From: Thermocrinis jamiesonii
Lineage (GTDB): Bacteria; Aquificota; Aquificia; Aquificales; Aquificaceae
Assembly: GCF_000702425.1 (NCBI RefSeq)
Contig: NZ_JNIE01000003.1
Location: 650 to 64,649, forward strand
Length of the DNA stretch: 64,000 nucleotides
Reading direction: 5' to 3'
The notes under the pieces are model-generated. The model worked only from the letters and a program-made list of their open reading frames with translations. It ran no database searches and was not told where the DNA came from. Positions 45,688 through 58,556 of the stretch are shown one piece after another. A program made the translations under genes and the position numbers. How positions within the stretch are numbered: position 1 is the stretch's first letter; each line of letters starts with the position of its first letter.

Positions 45688-46392
45688 TTATTCTAATTCT
45701 TCCAGCTTTATCTTACCCTCGTAAATAGCCTTTCCAACTATCACTCCTTCCACCAAACCTTTCAATTTTTTAAGGTCCTCTATGCTTGATACTCCCCCGC
45801 TTGCAAGAACGGGCTTTTTAACAAATTTCTTAAACCTAAGGTAAGGTTCCACATCCACACCTTCCAAGGTGCCATCCTTTTCTACTACGGTGTAAAGATA
45901 GCCCCATATAGGCTTTTCATCGTAAAGTTTGGCAAGATCTTCGGGAGTATATAAACTGCCCTCTTTCCATCCCGCCACAGAAACCTTACCACCTTTGCTA
46001 TCCACCGAAAGAATTATCCTTCCTGGAAAGGAATCTAACATCTCTTGAAAAACCTCCGGGCTTTTAACCGCCACAGTGCCCACCACAAAAAGATCTATGC
46101 CTATCTCATCAAGAATTTTTAAAGCCTGCAATTCTCTCAGACCTCCTCCAACCTGCACAACACCAGAAAAAGCTTTTCTGATGTTTTTTATAACTTCCAG
46201 ATTTTTAAGAGTGTTACCAAAGGCACCGTCCAGATCTACCACATGGATACGCTTAAATCCAAAGTCTTCAAACAGCTTGGCAATTTCCTCTGGATTGTTG
46301 GAATAAACCTTAACCTTTTCCTCTTCCCCTTTGTATAATCTGACCGCCTTTCCACCTTTTAAGTCTATGGCTGGGATTAAAAAGTCCTTCAA
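45688..46392 (-). CDS. hisA: HisA, ProFAR isomerase
   Basis: The 234-residue TIM-barrel has FLIPAIDLKGGKAVRLYKGE, HVVDLDGAFG, QVGGGLRE and VLASGGVSS, all HisA hallmarks. The start is a TTG at 46392 preceded by GAGGT 6 nt away, with no ATG at the family N-terminus. It isomerises the fourth histidine-pathway intermediate. Confidence 0.95.
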   Translation of the reverse strand: MKDFLIPAIDLKGGKAVRLYKGEEEKVKVYSNNPEEIAKLFEDFGFKRIHVVDLDGAFGNTLKNLEVIKNIRKAFSGVVQVGGGLRELQALKILDEIGIDLFVVGTVAVKSPEVFQEMLDSFPGRIILSVDSKGGKVSVAGWKEGSLYTPEDLAKLYDEKPIWGYLYTVVEKDGTLEGVDVEPYLRFKKFVKKPVLASGGVSSIEDLKKLKGLVEGVIVGKAIYEGKIKLEELE

Positions 46393-46411
46393 AGCGTTAC
46401 CTCAGGCTTAC

Positions 46412-46681
46412 CTAACCTTGTTTTTTGTATAAAAATATTACCACCTTTTTTTCCTCTTTATTTTCCCTTATTGCACAGATGTGAGTAACTTCGGATGACT
46501 TTACATTTCCTACGTATCCAGTTTTCCTGTTGATAAAATACACTTTGTCTTTTGAGTGCTCTTCCTCGTTGTATTGGCAAATATCCTTCCTCTTCACCTC
46601 AACTAAAGCGCCTCTATACCCGTATATAATGCCAAGCAAAAAGGCTAAAACTTTATCAGTTTTTGTATCTATTTTCGTCAA
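46412..46681 (-). CDS. small unknown protein coupled to ftsZ, TTG start
   Basis: The 89-residue product TKIDTKTDKVLAFLLGIIYG continues with a basic, beta-rich sequence. It has no Met codon, but a TTG at 46681 overlaps the ftsZ stop (TTGA) and is preceded at 8 nt by AGGAGGAG, which is part of the codons for the Arg-rich FtsZ tail. Family not recognised. Confidence 0.65.
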   Translation of the reverse strand: MTKIDTKTDKVLAFLLGIIYGYRGALVEVKRKDICQYNEEEHSKDKVYFINRKTGYVGNVKSSEVTHICAIRENKEEKKVVIFLYKKQG

Positions 46682-47760
46682 ATTTTTCTCCTCCTGCGTA
46701 GATATGCGGGCAGTTCCTCTATATCGGGCTGAACAGGTTCTACCACAGATTCCGGCACCGCTTTTGGTAGTTGTTTTTGTTCCTTCTTTATAACACGAAA
46801 CTGTGTTTGCTGGCTTACATTTTCAAAATCCGTAGCAACAACCGCAACGCGCATAAAGTTTTCTTTGTTCTGCTCAAGTACTGCTCCGAATATAATCAGA
46901 GCATCTTCGTGTGCTTCTTCTCTAATTCTACTTATGGTCTCCTCTACATCTTTAAAGGCTACATCTTCGCTTACCCAAAGGGTAATAAGTAGTCTTCTTG
47001 CTCCAGAGACTGTATTCCCTTCCAATAGTGGGCTTGCTATTGCTTGGTCTACTGCAAATTCTTTTTTGTTATCACCCTTACCTTCACCTATACCTATAAG
47101 CGCTAGCCCACCCTTTTCCATAACCGTGCGCACATCCGCAAAATCTACGTTTATAAGAGCGGGAGTTACAACTATGCTCGTAATTCCCCTCACAGCCTTT
47201 GACAAAACATCATCCACCATCTTAAACGCATCCTTTATGCTAAAGTTTCTTTCTGCAATCTCCACTAACTTTTGGTTATTTATCACTATATACGTGTCAA
47301 CCACTTCCTTTAATCTTTCCAACCCCTCCAATGCGACCTGCAGTCTTTTTTGACCCTCAAAGTTGAAGGGCTTTGTAACTACCGCAACAGTAAGAATGCC
47401 CATATCTTTTGCCGCTTCCGCAATCACAGGCGCAGCACCCGTTCCTGTTCCTCCTCCCAATCCCACCGCCAAAAACAACATATCTGTGTTTCTGAGAATT
47501 TCCTTTATTTTGTCTATATCCTCCAGTGCTGCCTGTTCTCCGATCTCTGGTCTGGCACCCGCACCCAAACCTCTCGTAACCTTTTCTCCAATCTGTATTT
47601 TGTTAGGCACAGAAAGAGAAGCAAGATGCTGTACATCAGTATTTATAGCAAAAAGCTCCACACCTTCAATCATATCAAGATACATTCTGTTGACCGCGTT
47701 AGACCCACCTCCTCCAATTCCAAAAACCTTTATCCTCGTTGGATTTACCATATCCATCAT
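46678..47760 (-). CDS. ftsZ: cell division protein FtsZ
   Basis: The 360-residue tubulin homologue has IKVFGIGGGGSNAVNRM, the tubulin signature GGGTGTGAAPVIAE and the C-terminal binding peptide DIEELPAYLRRRRKI. It forms the Z ring. ATG 47760 overlaps the ftsA stop as ATGA after AGGAGGTGCT. It ends an ordered division cluster on the minus strand. Confidence 0.98.
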   Translation of the reverse strand: MMDMVNPTRIKVFGIGGGGSNAVNRMYLDMIEGVELFAINTDVQHLASLSVPNKIQIGEKVTRGLGAGARPEIGEQAALEDIDKIKEILRNTDMLFLAVGLGGGTGTGAAPVIAEAAKDMGILTVAVVTKPFNFEGQKRLQVALEGLERLKEVVDTYIVINNQKLVEIAERNFSIKDAFKMVDDVLSKAVRGITSIVVTPALINVDFADVRTVMEKGGLALIGIGEGKGDNKKEFAVDQAIASPLLEGNTVSGARRLLITLWVSEDVAFKDVEETISRIREEAHEDALIIFGAVLEQNKENFMRVAVVATDFENVSQQTQFRVIKKEQKQLPKAVPESVVEPVQPDIEELPAYLRRRRKI

Positions 47761-49007
47761 AGCACCTCCTTGAAGAAGGATTTTAATTTGTTCAACCAAC
47801 CAGTAAGTTTTATCTTACCCTCACTTTCTAAGTTTGGAGAATTTTGATAATTAACGGAATAACCATACAAAGGTTTCAACTTCAATCTAAGTAAACCCAC
47901 CGCTGTAGAGTAAGCTGGATCTTGGATCCTTTCCTTTAACCCAAAGACTCCCATAGGGTAGCCTATCCTAACAGGTAGGTCCAAATACCTTTCAAAAAAC
48001 TCCTTCAAACCTGCAAGCTTGGCAGAACCACCAGTTAGGACAACACCCGCATTTATTGTAGAAAGGTTTATTCCTTGAGCGTCTATGTATCCTAAAACAC
48101 TGTCTGTAATTTCTTCTAGCCTTATCTGTATTACTTCAGCTAAGCTTTTTTTACTAACCATAGCTTCTTTATCCTCACCCCTGGGCTTGATTTTAACCCT
48201 CTCTGACTCATTTACCAAATCGGATAGCGCAAAACCATGCTCCAGCTTTACTCTTTCTGCTTGTTCTACGCTTATCCTCATAAAATGGGCAATGTCTTTT
48301 GTTATACTGTTACCTCCTATGGGTATAGTTCCTGTTATTATGGGAGAGCCTTCAACAAAAAGGATAAAATCTGTAAGACCTGCACCAATGTCTAAAAGTA
48401 AAACCCCTTCTTCTTTTTCTTCTTGCGTTAGCACTGCTTCCGCGCTTGCCATTATGGAAGGGTATTTATCAGCTATATTCAGACCGCTTGATTTTACAGC
48501 TTTTTCAACATTTCTAAGAAGAGCAGTTCCTACTTTAACTATGTGCACCTCCGCAGTCAATTTAGATCCAAGAAGTCCTACCGGGTCAAGAACTCCTTCC
48601 TGTTCATCTAAGACAAACTTTCTTGGGATTGCGCTTATTATCTCGTAGCCTTCCTCCTTTGCTCTGGTTGTGGTCCTCTCTATAATTCTATCTATCTGAG
48701 TCTCATCTATTTCCACAGGTTGAGGGGATATATTTATAGTATCCTTTTCATTTTGACTTTTTAAAACGGTAGAAGAGATTCCAAGGTTTACTGAATTGAG
48801 TTTAACATCAGCCATTTCTTCGGCTTCTTTTACTGCACGTAATATGGATCCCACAGCTAAATCCAACCTTGTTATTTGTCCTTTCTCTATTCCTTTACTT
48901 GGCGCTTCACCTATACCTATAACGTGTATATCTCCGTAGTTATCAATTTCTGCCACCAGAGCTAAAATTTTGCTGGTGCCCAAGTCCAGAGAAGCTACAG
49001 TCTTCAT
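47757..49007 (-). CDS. ftsA: cell division protein FtsA
   Basis: The 416-residue actin-like ATPase has ASLDLGTSKILALVAE, GVLLLDIGAGLTDFILF, PIGGNSITKDIA and VVLTGGSAKLAGLKEF. The C-terminus ends WLNKLKSFFKEVL, an amphipathic membrane-targeting helix. It tethers FtsZ to the membrane. It lies 4 bp after ftsQ. Confidence 0.97.
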   Translation of the reverse strand: MKTVASLDLGTSKILALVAEIDNYGDIHVIGIGEAPSKGIEKGQITRLDLAVGSILRAVKEAEEMADVKLNSVNLGISSTVLKSQNEKDTINISPQPVEIDETQIDRIIERTTTRAKEEGYEIISAIPRKFVLDEQEGVLDPVGLLGSKLTAEVHIVKVGTALLRNVEKAVKSSGLNIADKYPSIMASAEAVLTQEEKEEGVLLLDIGAGLTDFILFVEGSPIITGTIPIGGNSITKDIAHFMRISVEQAERVKLEHGFALSDLVNESERVKIKPRGEDKEAMVSKKSLAEVIQIRLEEITDSVLGYIDAQGINLSTINAGVVLTGGSAKLAGLKEFFERYLDLPVRIGYPMGVFGLKERIQDPAYSTAVGLLRLKLKPLYGYSVNYQNSPNLESEGKIKLTGWLNKLKSFFKEVL

Positions 49008-49011
49008 GCCT

Positions 49012-49737
49012 TCATTCGCCCTCCTTTATAATAGCCATGCTCTCCGAAATCATAAGAACGTTTGTAGACTTCATTTCAAGTTTATTATAAACTTTTCTGA
49101 TTCTATCGAACATAGACAAGTCTAATTTGCTAATTGGGGGCAAGACTATCTTATTACTGGATATGTATACAATAGTGCTTCTATCAGTTACATATATCTC
49201 TTTTATTTTCGGGTCTATTTCTTTTACGAAATCTATAAAGGCCTTTAGATTAGGGAAGTGTTTTTTTATGTAATCAAAAGAAAAAGTATACACAACTGGC
49301 AATGGGCTTTCTATCGCTGGGTTATAAAAAAATTCACCTTTATGGTCAATTAGCAAAATATTAGTATCATGGACTACAGAAGCTATGGGTATTCTTTCTT
49401 GAACCTCAACGTAAATCTTAGCACCATCCAACCCTAAATCTCTTTTTATCTTTACTTGCTCTACAGAGTTTTTAGTAAGGTTATTGATCTCAGCCAAGAG
49501 TCTATCAGAGCTCAAAAACAACCAATTACCCTTTGCCGTTTGATAACAAGCTGAAGAAATAAGCTCTGGTGATACTGTTTGTGTTCCAACAACTTCAATT
49601 ACCTTTATCTTAAATAATGGTATTGTGTTTAAAGAGCTCGGTAAAAAGAATCCACCTAAAGACATAGCTATAAGCCATACAAAGGCTAAGGGATACTCAA
49701 GTCGAGCTTTCCAACTTATTTTCCCCTCCTCTTTCAT
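49012..49737 (-). CDS. ftsQ: cell division protein FtsQ/DivIB
   Basis: The 241-residue protein has a short N-terminal cytoplasmic part, a membrane helix (about residues 14-34), then a POTRA-like start IKVIEVVGTQTVSPELI and beta-rich domain with VQERIPIASV. Position between ddl and ftsA supports FtsQ. It links early and late divisome proteins. Confidence 0.88.
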   Translation of the reverse strand: MKEEGKISWKARLEYPLAFVWLIAMSLGGFFLPSSLNTIPLFKIKVIEVVGTQTVSPELISSACYQTAKGNWLFLSSDRLLAEINNLTKNSVEQVKIKRDLGLDGAKIYVEVQERIPIASVVHDTNILLIDHKGEFFYNPAIESPLPVVYTFSFDYIKKHFPNLKAFIDFVKEIDPKIKEIYVTDRSTIVYISSNKIVLPPISKLDLSMFDRIRKVYNKLEMKSTNVLMISESMAIIKEGE

Positions 49738-49746
49738 AACTCCGCT

Positions 49747-50613
49747 TTAACATATTAACATAGATATCATCAGCTTAAAGTCAATACCTTTTTTTCTACA
49801 AGCCATAGGAAATAAGCTTAGTTCTGTCATTCCAGGTATGGTGTTAATTTCAAGAACAAAGGGTCTGCCACTTTTGTCTACCCTAAAATCTACTCTGGAC
49901 ATGTCCTTCAATTCAAGGGCATTGTGGGCTTTTATAGCCAGATTCTCCAGCTCTTTTGCTAATTCTTCTTCTTCCAAAAACTCATACTCGCTCATACCCT
50001 TGGTATATTTGCTTTCGTAGTCGTATATACCCTTCTTTGGTTTTATCTCTATGGGTGGCAGTGTCTGCTGTTTTAGTATTCCTACGGTTATTTCCCTTCC
50101 CTCTATGAACTCTTCTACGATAGCTTTTTTTGTAATCTTCCATAATTCTTCCAAGGCTTTTTCTAACTCCTCTTGGTTATTTACCACAAAAAGTCCAACG
50201 CTTGACCCTTGATCGGAAGGTTTTACTACTGCGGGAAACCTATCCCATACGGGTTTTTCTCCATACCTTACTGCTATCCAATCCGGTGTAGGTATATTAT
50301 GAAATCTTAAAATCTTCTTTGTGGTATCTTTATCCATAGCTAAGGCACTACCGAGAACGCCAGAACCTACGTATGGGATGCCAAGAATGTCCAAAAGTCC
50401 CTGAATCCTTCCATCCTCTCCGTAGGGACCGTGCAAAGCTATAAATACTTTATCCGGCTTTATCTGTCTGAGCTTTTCGCATATTGAGTCCTCCAGGTCT
50501 AAGGCTATGGCTTCGTGTCCAAGCTCTTGCAAAGCCTTTAAAACCGCTTGGCCTGTTTTTAGCGAAATCTCACGCTCCGCAGACCTTCCACCCATAAGGA
50601 CTACTACTTTCAA
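49747..50613 (-). CDS. ddl: D-alanine--D-alanine ligase
   Basis: The 288-residue ATP-grasp protein has MGGRSAEREISLKTGQAVL, HGPYGEDGRIQGLLD, VKPSDQGSSVGLFVV and VLEINTIPGMTELSLFP. The start is a TTG at 50613 with GGAGGT upstream; the only nearby ATG would remove the first strand. It makes the D-Ala-D-Ala dipeptide, and alr lies nearby. It overlaps murB by 44 bp. Confidence 0.95.
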   Translation of the reverse strand: MKVVVLMGGRSAEREISLKTGQAVLKALQELGHEAIALDLEDSICEKLRQIKPDKVFIALHGPYGEDGRIQGLLDILGIPYVGSGVLGSALAMDKDTTKKILRFHNIPTPDWIAVRYGEKPVWDRFPAVVKPSDQGSSVGLFVVNNQEELEKALEELWKITKKAIVEEFIEGREITVGILKQQTLPPIEIKPKKGIYDYESKYTKGMSEYEFLEEEELAKELENLAIKAHNALELKDMSRVDFRVDKSGRPFVLEINTIPGMTELSLFPMACRKKGIDFKLMISMLIC

Positions 50614-51463
50614 TTAACCTTACCTCCTCCTCAAGCTCGATACCAAACTCTTCAAAAACCCTTCTTTTTGCTACATCAATAATTTTAATCACCTCTTCAA
50701 AGCTTGCCTTTCCTAAGTTCACAAGAAAGTTTGCGTGTTTTTCGGAAAATGCTATGTTTCCCAACCTGTAGCCCTTCATACCAACTTCCTCTAAAAGCCT
50801 ACCTGCGCTGTAGGAAGGTGGATTTTTAAAGGTAGAGCCAGCAGTTGGCACCTGAACAGGTTGGGTTTGTTTTCTCCTTAGCCTTATGCTTTCGTATTCC
50901 TGATATATTGGATAGTCTGCCTTTGGAAAAAAGAAAACCGCCTCTAAAACTATTCCTTTTTCAGGAAAAGGGGACCTTCTGTAGGAAAATTCTAAGTTTT
51001 CCCTACGTTCTTGCACAACTTCTCCGCTGTAAAGCATGAACTTTACGGACTTTAAATGGTTTGAAATTTCGTAGCCAAAGGCACCCGCATTCATAGCTAT
51101 TGCTCCACCTACTGTAGCAGGAAAGCCAGCGAGTTTGTATATACCCTCAAGGTTTTCTTTTAACCCAAGATCAACCAACGCAGTTAAAGGCACGCCAGCC
51201 TGCGCTATTACCTCCAAACCACAACCAATATCCCTTACTCTAAGGCCATTCAAAAACTTAGTGTTTATGACCATTCCGTAAAAGTCTCCAAATACAGTAT
51301 TTGCGCCTCTGCCAAGCACAAATATGGGTATATCTTCCCATTGGGATATGTTTATACATTCTTTTACATCTTCAAAGCTTTTGGGATAAGCCATAAACTT
51401 TGCCAGACCGCCAACCCTTATGGTGGTGTAAGCAGAGAGGGGAACATCCTTATAGAGCTTCAT
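50570..51463 (-). CDS. murB: UDP-N-acetylenolpyruvoylglucosamine reductase
   Basis: The 297-residue FAD protein has LSAYTTIRVGGLAKFMAYP, LAGFPATVGGAIAMNAGAFG, FSYRRSPF and AGSTFKNPPSYSAGRLLEE. It makes UDP-MurNAc. ATG 51463 is divergent to alr (17 bp apart). Sequence GLKENLEGIYKLAGFPA agrees with the short MurB type. Confidence 0.96.
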   Translation of the reverse strand: MKLYKDVPLSAYTTIRVGGLAKFMAYPKSFEDVKECINISQWEDIPIFVLGRGANTVFGDFYGMVINTKFLNGLRVRDIGCGLEVIAQAGVPLTALVDLGLKENLEGIYKLAGFPATVGGAIAMNAGAFGYEISNHLKSVKFMLYSGEVVQERRENLEFSYRRSPFPEKGIVLEAVFFFPKADYPIYQEYESIRLRRKQTQPVQVPTAGSTFKNPPSYSAGRLLEEVGMKGYRLGNIAFSEKHANFLVNLGKASFEEVIKIIDVAKRRVFEEFGIELEEEVRLIESSSPYGWKVCGA

Positions 51464-51480
51464 ATTAAAATTAAACCACA

Positions 51481-52497
51481 ATGTCGCGGAGCATCTTAAC
51501 CATAGACAGCAAAGCCCTTGAGTTCAACATAAAAAGTCTTTCAAAGTTTTCCAAAAAGCCAGTTATAGCGGTAGTAAAGTCCGATGCCTATGGAGTAGGA
51601 GTAAAACATATAGCAAAGATATTAGAAGGTATTAAAGAAGTGGAGTTTTTTGCGGTTGCCTGCGTGGAAGAAGGTTTGGAGCTGAGAGAGCTCGGTATAA
51701 AAAAACCTATACTTATTCTTGGTGGTGTGCTAAAGGGGGAAGAAAAGGCTATCAAGGAATACTCTCTTACGCCGGTAGTTTCCCACCCTGAACATTTAAA
51801 ACCTTTGGAAGGGCTAAACGTTCCTATTCATGTAAAATACGACACGGGGATGGGAAGGCTTGGCTTTTTGGAAGAAATCATAGATGATCCGAGAGTGGAA
51901 GGGGTTTTAACTCACTTATCTTCTCCCGCAGAGGAGGAATTTTCCAAAAAACAGATAGAAAAGTTTAAGAACATTCTCAAACATTACAAAAACGTCAAAT
52001 ACGTCCATCTTGAAAGCTCGGCAGGAGTCATCTATAAGGTCCCTTACGCTACTCACATAAGGGTAGGCCTTGCAATATACGGAGAAAAGCCCCTTAGTAA
52101 TTATCCTGTCCAGCTAACACAGGTCCTTAGTCTAAAGGCAAGGTTGATATCCGTAAAAAGGCTTCCAAAGGGATACTCCATATCTTATTCAAGAACTTAC
52201 AAACTTGAAAGGGATGCTTTGGTAGGTGTGATTGCCTTTGGTTATGCGGATGGGATGATGAAAAGCCTTTCAAACAGGGGTAAGGTTTATTACAAAGGTA
52301 AAGCCTTGGATATCATAGGAAACGTAACTATGGATATGACCATGGTAGATCTGACTGGGACTGACGCAAAGGTTGGAGATTGGGTGGAGATAGTGGGTCC
52401 GCATCAAAGCTTTACAGACCTTGCCAAGATGGCAGGAACCATACCTTACGAAATAATGTGCAATTTATCAAGGAGAATAAAGAGAGAAGTTTTATAA
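51481..52497 (+). CDS. alr: alanine racemase
   Basis: The 338-residue protein has the PLP-lysine motif AVVKSDAYGVGVKHIAKIL, YDTGMGRLGF, THLSSPAE and GNVTMDMTMVDLTG. It supplies D-Ala for Ddl. Divergent from murB; the gene pair covers D-Ala supply and peptidoglycan precursor synthesis. Confidence 0.96.
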   Translation: MSRSILTIDSKALEFNIKSLSKFSKKPVIAVVKSDAYGVGVKHIAKILEGIKEVEFFAVACVEEGLELRELGIKKPILILGGVLKGEEKAIKEYSLTPVVSHPEHLKPLEGLNVPIHVKYDTGMGRLGFLEEIIDDPRVEGVLTHLSSPAEEEFSKKQIEKFKNILKHYKNVKYVHLESSAGVIYKVPYATHIRVGLAIYGEKPLSNYPVQLTQVLSLKARLISVKRLPKGYSISYSRTYKLERDALVGVIAFGYADGMMKSLSNRGKVYYKGKALDIIGNVTMDMTMVDLTGTDAKVGDWVEIVGPHQSFTDLAKMAGTIPYEIMCNLSRRIKREVL

Positions 52498-52505
52498 TTA
52501 GGCTT

Positions 52506-53000
52506 ATGGCTGGTGTGTGGGAAGAGGCTTTGGTAGAAGAAGCAATATACTTGATAGCTCACTTAGCCCAAGCTGAACAGCACCTAATGGAAATAGAAGG
52601 AGAGACAAAGGTGGAAGACCTAATCCCTATAATAGACGAGCTGAGAAACAAAAGAAAGACGGTGGGGGATATCCTTTTTTCTACTCTGAAGATAGAAGGG
52701 GGAAAAGAAGGGGAAGAGTTCAGAAGCAAACTTGAAAGCCTTTGGTGTTCTCTGAAACACTTGGCTATGGCTTTGGTGCATTGCGATGAAACCACGGAGA
52801 AGTTAATAAGAAGGTTAGAATGTCATCTGCAAAGTGGGGATGACCAAAAGGCTCAGGAGCTTTCTAAAAGGATAAAAGAGCTATACGAAGTTAGACAGTC
52901 CATAAGAAATTTTATAAAAATGCTTCTTTTTGATGTTTCCCAAAAGCTAACTTCCACACCGCAAGTGAGGTGCAGAGAAGACCTATGTATAATGGAGTAG
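52506..53000 (+). CDS. helical protein of unknown function
   Basis: The 164-residue product MAGVWEEALVEEAIYLIAHL is almost all helical, charged, with an LMxIEGE segment and cysteines in VHCDETTE and VRCREDLC. No family is recognised. ATG 52506 is used, as the longer open frame upstream overlaps alr. It lies between alr and ubiD with very short gaps, so it may be co-transcribed. Confidence 0.65.
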   Translation: MAGVWEEALVEEAIYLIAHLAQAEQHLMEIEGETKVEDLIPIIDELRNKRKTVGDILFSTLKIEGGKEGEEFRSKLESLWCSLKHLAMALVHCDETTEKLIRRLECHLQSGDDQKAQELSKRIKELYEVRQSIRNFIKMLLFDVSQKLTSTPQVRCREDLCIME

Positions 53001-53003
53001 CTT

Positions 53004-54458
53004 ATGCCTTACAAGGATCTGAGGGAATTTTTAAAAAGGCTTGAAAGGGAAGGAGAACTGGCAAGGATAAAGCTTGAGGTTTCTCCTATACTTGAGATTA
53101 CAGAAATAACGGATAGGGTTTGCAAGATGCCAAAAGGAGGGAAAGCCCTTCTTTTTGAGAAAGTCAAGGACTACTCTATTCCAGTGCTTACCAACATGCT
53201 TGGCTCTGAAAAAAGAATAAAGCTTGCCCTTGGTTATGAAAGGCTGGAAGACATAGGTTGGAAGCTATACAAACTCTTAAGGCCAGAAATTCCCCACACT
53301 TTTTTAGAAAAGCTAAAACGCCTGCCTGAGCTTAAAAAGTTAAACGACGCTTTGCCCAAAACTGTAAAAGACGGTCCGGTTAGGGATGTGATAAAAAAAG
53401 ATAACATAGACATCTTAGAGTTTCCTATTCTTCAGTGCTGGCCAGAAGACGGGGGAAGATACATCACCTTTGGACAGGTGATCACCAAGGATCCAGAAAG
53501 CGGGATAAGGAACGTGGGGCTATACAGGGTACAGGTTTTGTCTCCCACAGAGCTTGCCCTTCATTGGCAAATTCACAAGGATGGAAATCACCACTATTGG
53601 AAGGCAAAAAGGTTGGGTAAGCGCCTTGAGGTCGCTATTGCCATAGGTGGAGATCCTGTGCTATCTTACGTGTCCTCTGCCCCTCTTCCGCCAGAGGTGG
53701 ATGAATATCTCTTTGCAGGCCTGATAAGAGAGGAGGGGGTGGAACTTGTAAAGGGTTTAACGGTAGATTTAGAATATCCAGCCTATGCGGAGATAGTCAT
53801 AGAGGGGTACGTGGATCCAGAGGAGCCTTTGGTGGATGAAGGTCCCTTTGGGGATCACACGGGTTTTTACACCCCGGTGGATAAATACCCAAAAATGCAC
53901 ATAACCGCCATACTCCACAGAAAGGACCCAATATACCTTGCAACCATTGTGGGAAAACCACCCCAAGAGGACAAATACATAGGCTGGGCTACAGAAAGGA
54001 TATTTTTACCTCTAATAAAGTTCAACCTGCCTGAGGTGGTAGATTATCATCTTCCCGCAGAGGGTTGTTTTCATAACTTCTGCTTTGTTTCTATAAAAAA
54101 GCGCTATCCGGGGCATGCCTTTAAGGTTGCGTATGCCTTGCTTGGTTTGGGTTTGATGTCTTTGACAAAGCATGTGGTGGTTTTTGATGAGGACATAGAC
54201 GTTCATGACTTTGCGCAGGTGCTTTGGGCTTGGGGCAACAACGTGGATCCTATCAGAGACGTGCAGATCCTAAAGGGTCCCATAGATGTTTTGGACCACA
54301 GCACCAACGAGGTAGGTTTCGGTGGAAAGATGATCATAGACGCTACATCAAAGTGGAGAAGTGAAGGCTACACAAGAGTTTGGCCGAAAGAAATAAGGAT
54401 GTCCGAGGAAGTAAAGAAAAAAATAGACGAGCTTTGGAATAAGCTTGGGTTAAATTAA
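53004..54458 (+). CDS. ubiD: UbiD-family decarboxylase
   Basis: The 484-residue protein has the UbiD order: YKDLREFLKRLEREGELARI, WPEDGGRYITFGQVITKDP, LHWQIHKDGNHHY, and ...DEGPFGDHTGFYTP with the catalytic EGPFGDHTG motif. UbiD uses prenylated FMN made by UbiX to decarboxylate aromatic acids, mainly in quinone synthesis. It starts 4 bp after the previous gene. Confidence 0.93.
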   Translation: MPYKDLREFLKRLEREGELARIKLEVSPILEITEITDRVCKMPKGGKALLFEKVKDYSIPVLTNMLGSEKRIKLALGYERLEDIGWKLYKLLRPEIPHTFLEKLKRLPELKKLNDALPKTVKDGPVRDVIKKDNIDILEFPILQCWPEDGGRYITFGQVITKDPESGIRNVGLYRVQVLSPTELALHWQIHKDGNHHYWKAKRLGKRLEVAIAIGGDPVLSYVSSAPLPPEVDEYLFAGLIREEGVELVKGLTVDLEYPAYAEIVIEGYVDPEEPLVDEGPFGDHTGFYTPVDKYPKMHITAILHRKDPIYLATIVGKPPQEDKYIGWATERIFLPLIKFNLPEVVDYHLPAEGCFHNFCFVSIKKRYPGHAFKVAYALLGLGLMSLTKHVVVFDEDIDVHDFAQVLWAWGNNVDPIRDVQILKGPIDVLDHSTNEVGFGGKMIIDATSKWRSEGYTRVWPKEIRMSEEVKKKIDELWNKLGLN

Positions 54459-54463
54459 TTGCC

Positions 54464-57546
<3,083 letters not shown>

Positions 57547-57553
57547 AAACCAC

Positions 57554-58531
57554 TTAGTCCCAAAAGAGGGGCATAAGGAAACTAAGGGACCTTTTCTCAA
57601 GGACTTCTTTTATAGATTCTTGATCGTATGCAAGCCCAACTATTTCTCTTTCAAGGTCCTTAAGCCCTAATCCGTTCAGCCTGCAAAACTTTACAGTTTG
57701 ACCTTCCACAATCATGCTGAGACTAACTTTCTTTCCTTCAACTTCCATATGTTTGTTTCTTAGGAAGATCCCTTCCCTTATTTTTATTAACCTGTGTTTT
57801 CTTCCTGTTTCCTCAAATAATACTTCTTCTGAGGTTAGTTCATCCTTTAGCTTGTTTGCCAGTTCCAAAGCTTCTTTTGGAATGTCCCAACAAGTTTCCA
57901 GCGGTAGAAGTTTTTTAAACTCAAATTCAAGAATGTCTGCCACCTCCCAAAAATCTGGTGCTTTTTCTTTCTCCCTTTCCACCCAAGTTAAGTTCTCATC
58001 CAATACTTTTTTAACAAAATCCTTGTTTGGCACTTTCAAAACCTCTGCCATAAGCTCTGTATTGAACCTTAGGAGAATGTTTCCAACAAAGACAAAAGCC
58101 TTGTGTATGTCTCCCGCACCTTGCCCGCTTATCTTTCTTTGGTTGCTTTTTACTACTATATCGTTGATAGGCTTGTATTCTACCTCCAAGCCCAACTTTC
58201 TGTAAGTCTCCAGGACCGGCTTAGAAAAATGTCTGTAAGCTTCTTCTACCCTAAAAGGTGCCAGACCTTTGGGAATTACAAGCTGATAAAAGACTTGGCC
58301 AGGTGCCAAAAGCACGGTTCCACCCCCTATTTCCCTTCTTATTACAGGAATGCCCAAAGACTTGATCCTTTGTAAGTCCAAAATTTCTTGAATGTTGTCA
58401 AAATAACCAAGGCTAACGTAGGTATCCTCTGGTTCTACCAAAATTAGTCCAAACATATCAAGCCTTGCACATGCATGAAACAAAGAAGTGGATAATAGAT
58501 TTCCAACCTTCCCCAACTTGTACACCTTCAT
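57554..58531 (-). CDS. lplA: lipoate-protein ligase A family protein
   Basis: The 325-residue protein has MFGLILVEPEDTYVSLGYF, the RREIGGGTVLLAPGQVFYQL signature, NDIVVKSNQRKISGQGAGDI with the catalytic Lys, and an extra C-terminal domain. It attaches lipoate (or octanoate) to GcvH-like proteins. Given the gcvH at 38807, it may serve that. It is convergent to the serine-protease-like gene. Confidence 0.9.
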   Translation of the reverse strand: MKVYKLGKVGNLLSTSLFHACARLDMFGLILVEPEDTYVSLGYFDNIQEILDLQRIKSLGIPVIRREIGGGTVLLAPGQVFYQLVIPKGLAPFRVEEAYRHFSKPVLETYRKLGLEVEYKPINDIVVKSNQRKISGQGAGDIHKAFVFVGNILLRFNTELMAEVLKVPNKDFVKKVLDENLTWVEREKEKAPDFWEVADILEFEFKKLLPLETCWDIPKEALELANKLKDELTSEEVLFEETGRKHRLIKIREGIFLRNKHMEVEGKKVSLSMIVEGQTVKFCRLNGLGLKDLEREIVGLAYDQESIKEVLEKRSLSFLMPLFWD

Positions 58532-58556
58532 CTTTGCATATAATTTACCTGAAACG

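Noticed and set aside
47363-47773. Long plus-strand frame inside ftsZ
   Set aside because: Low-complexity Pro/Ala/Ser translation typical of antisense frames of a conserved gene.
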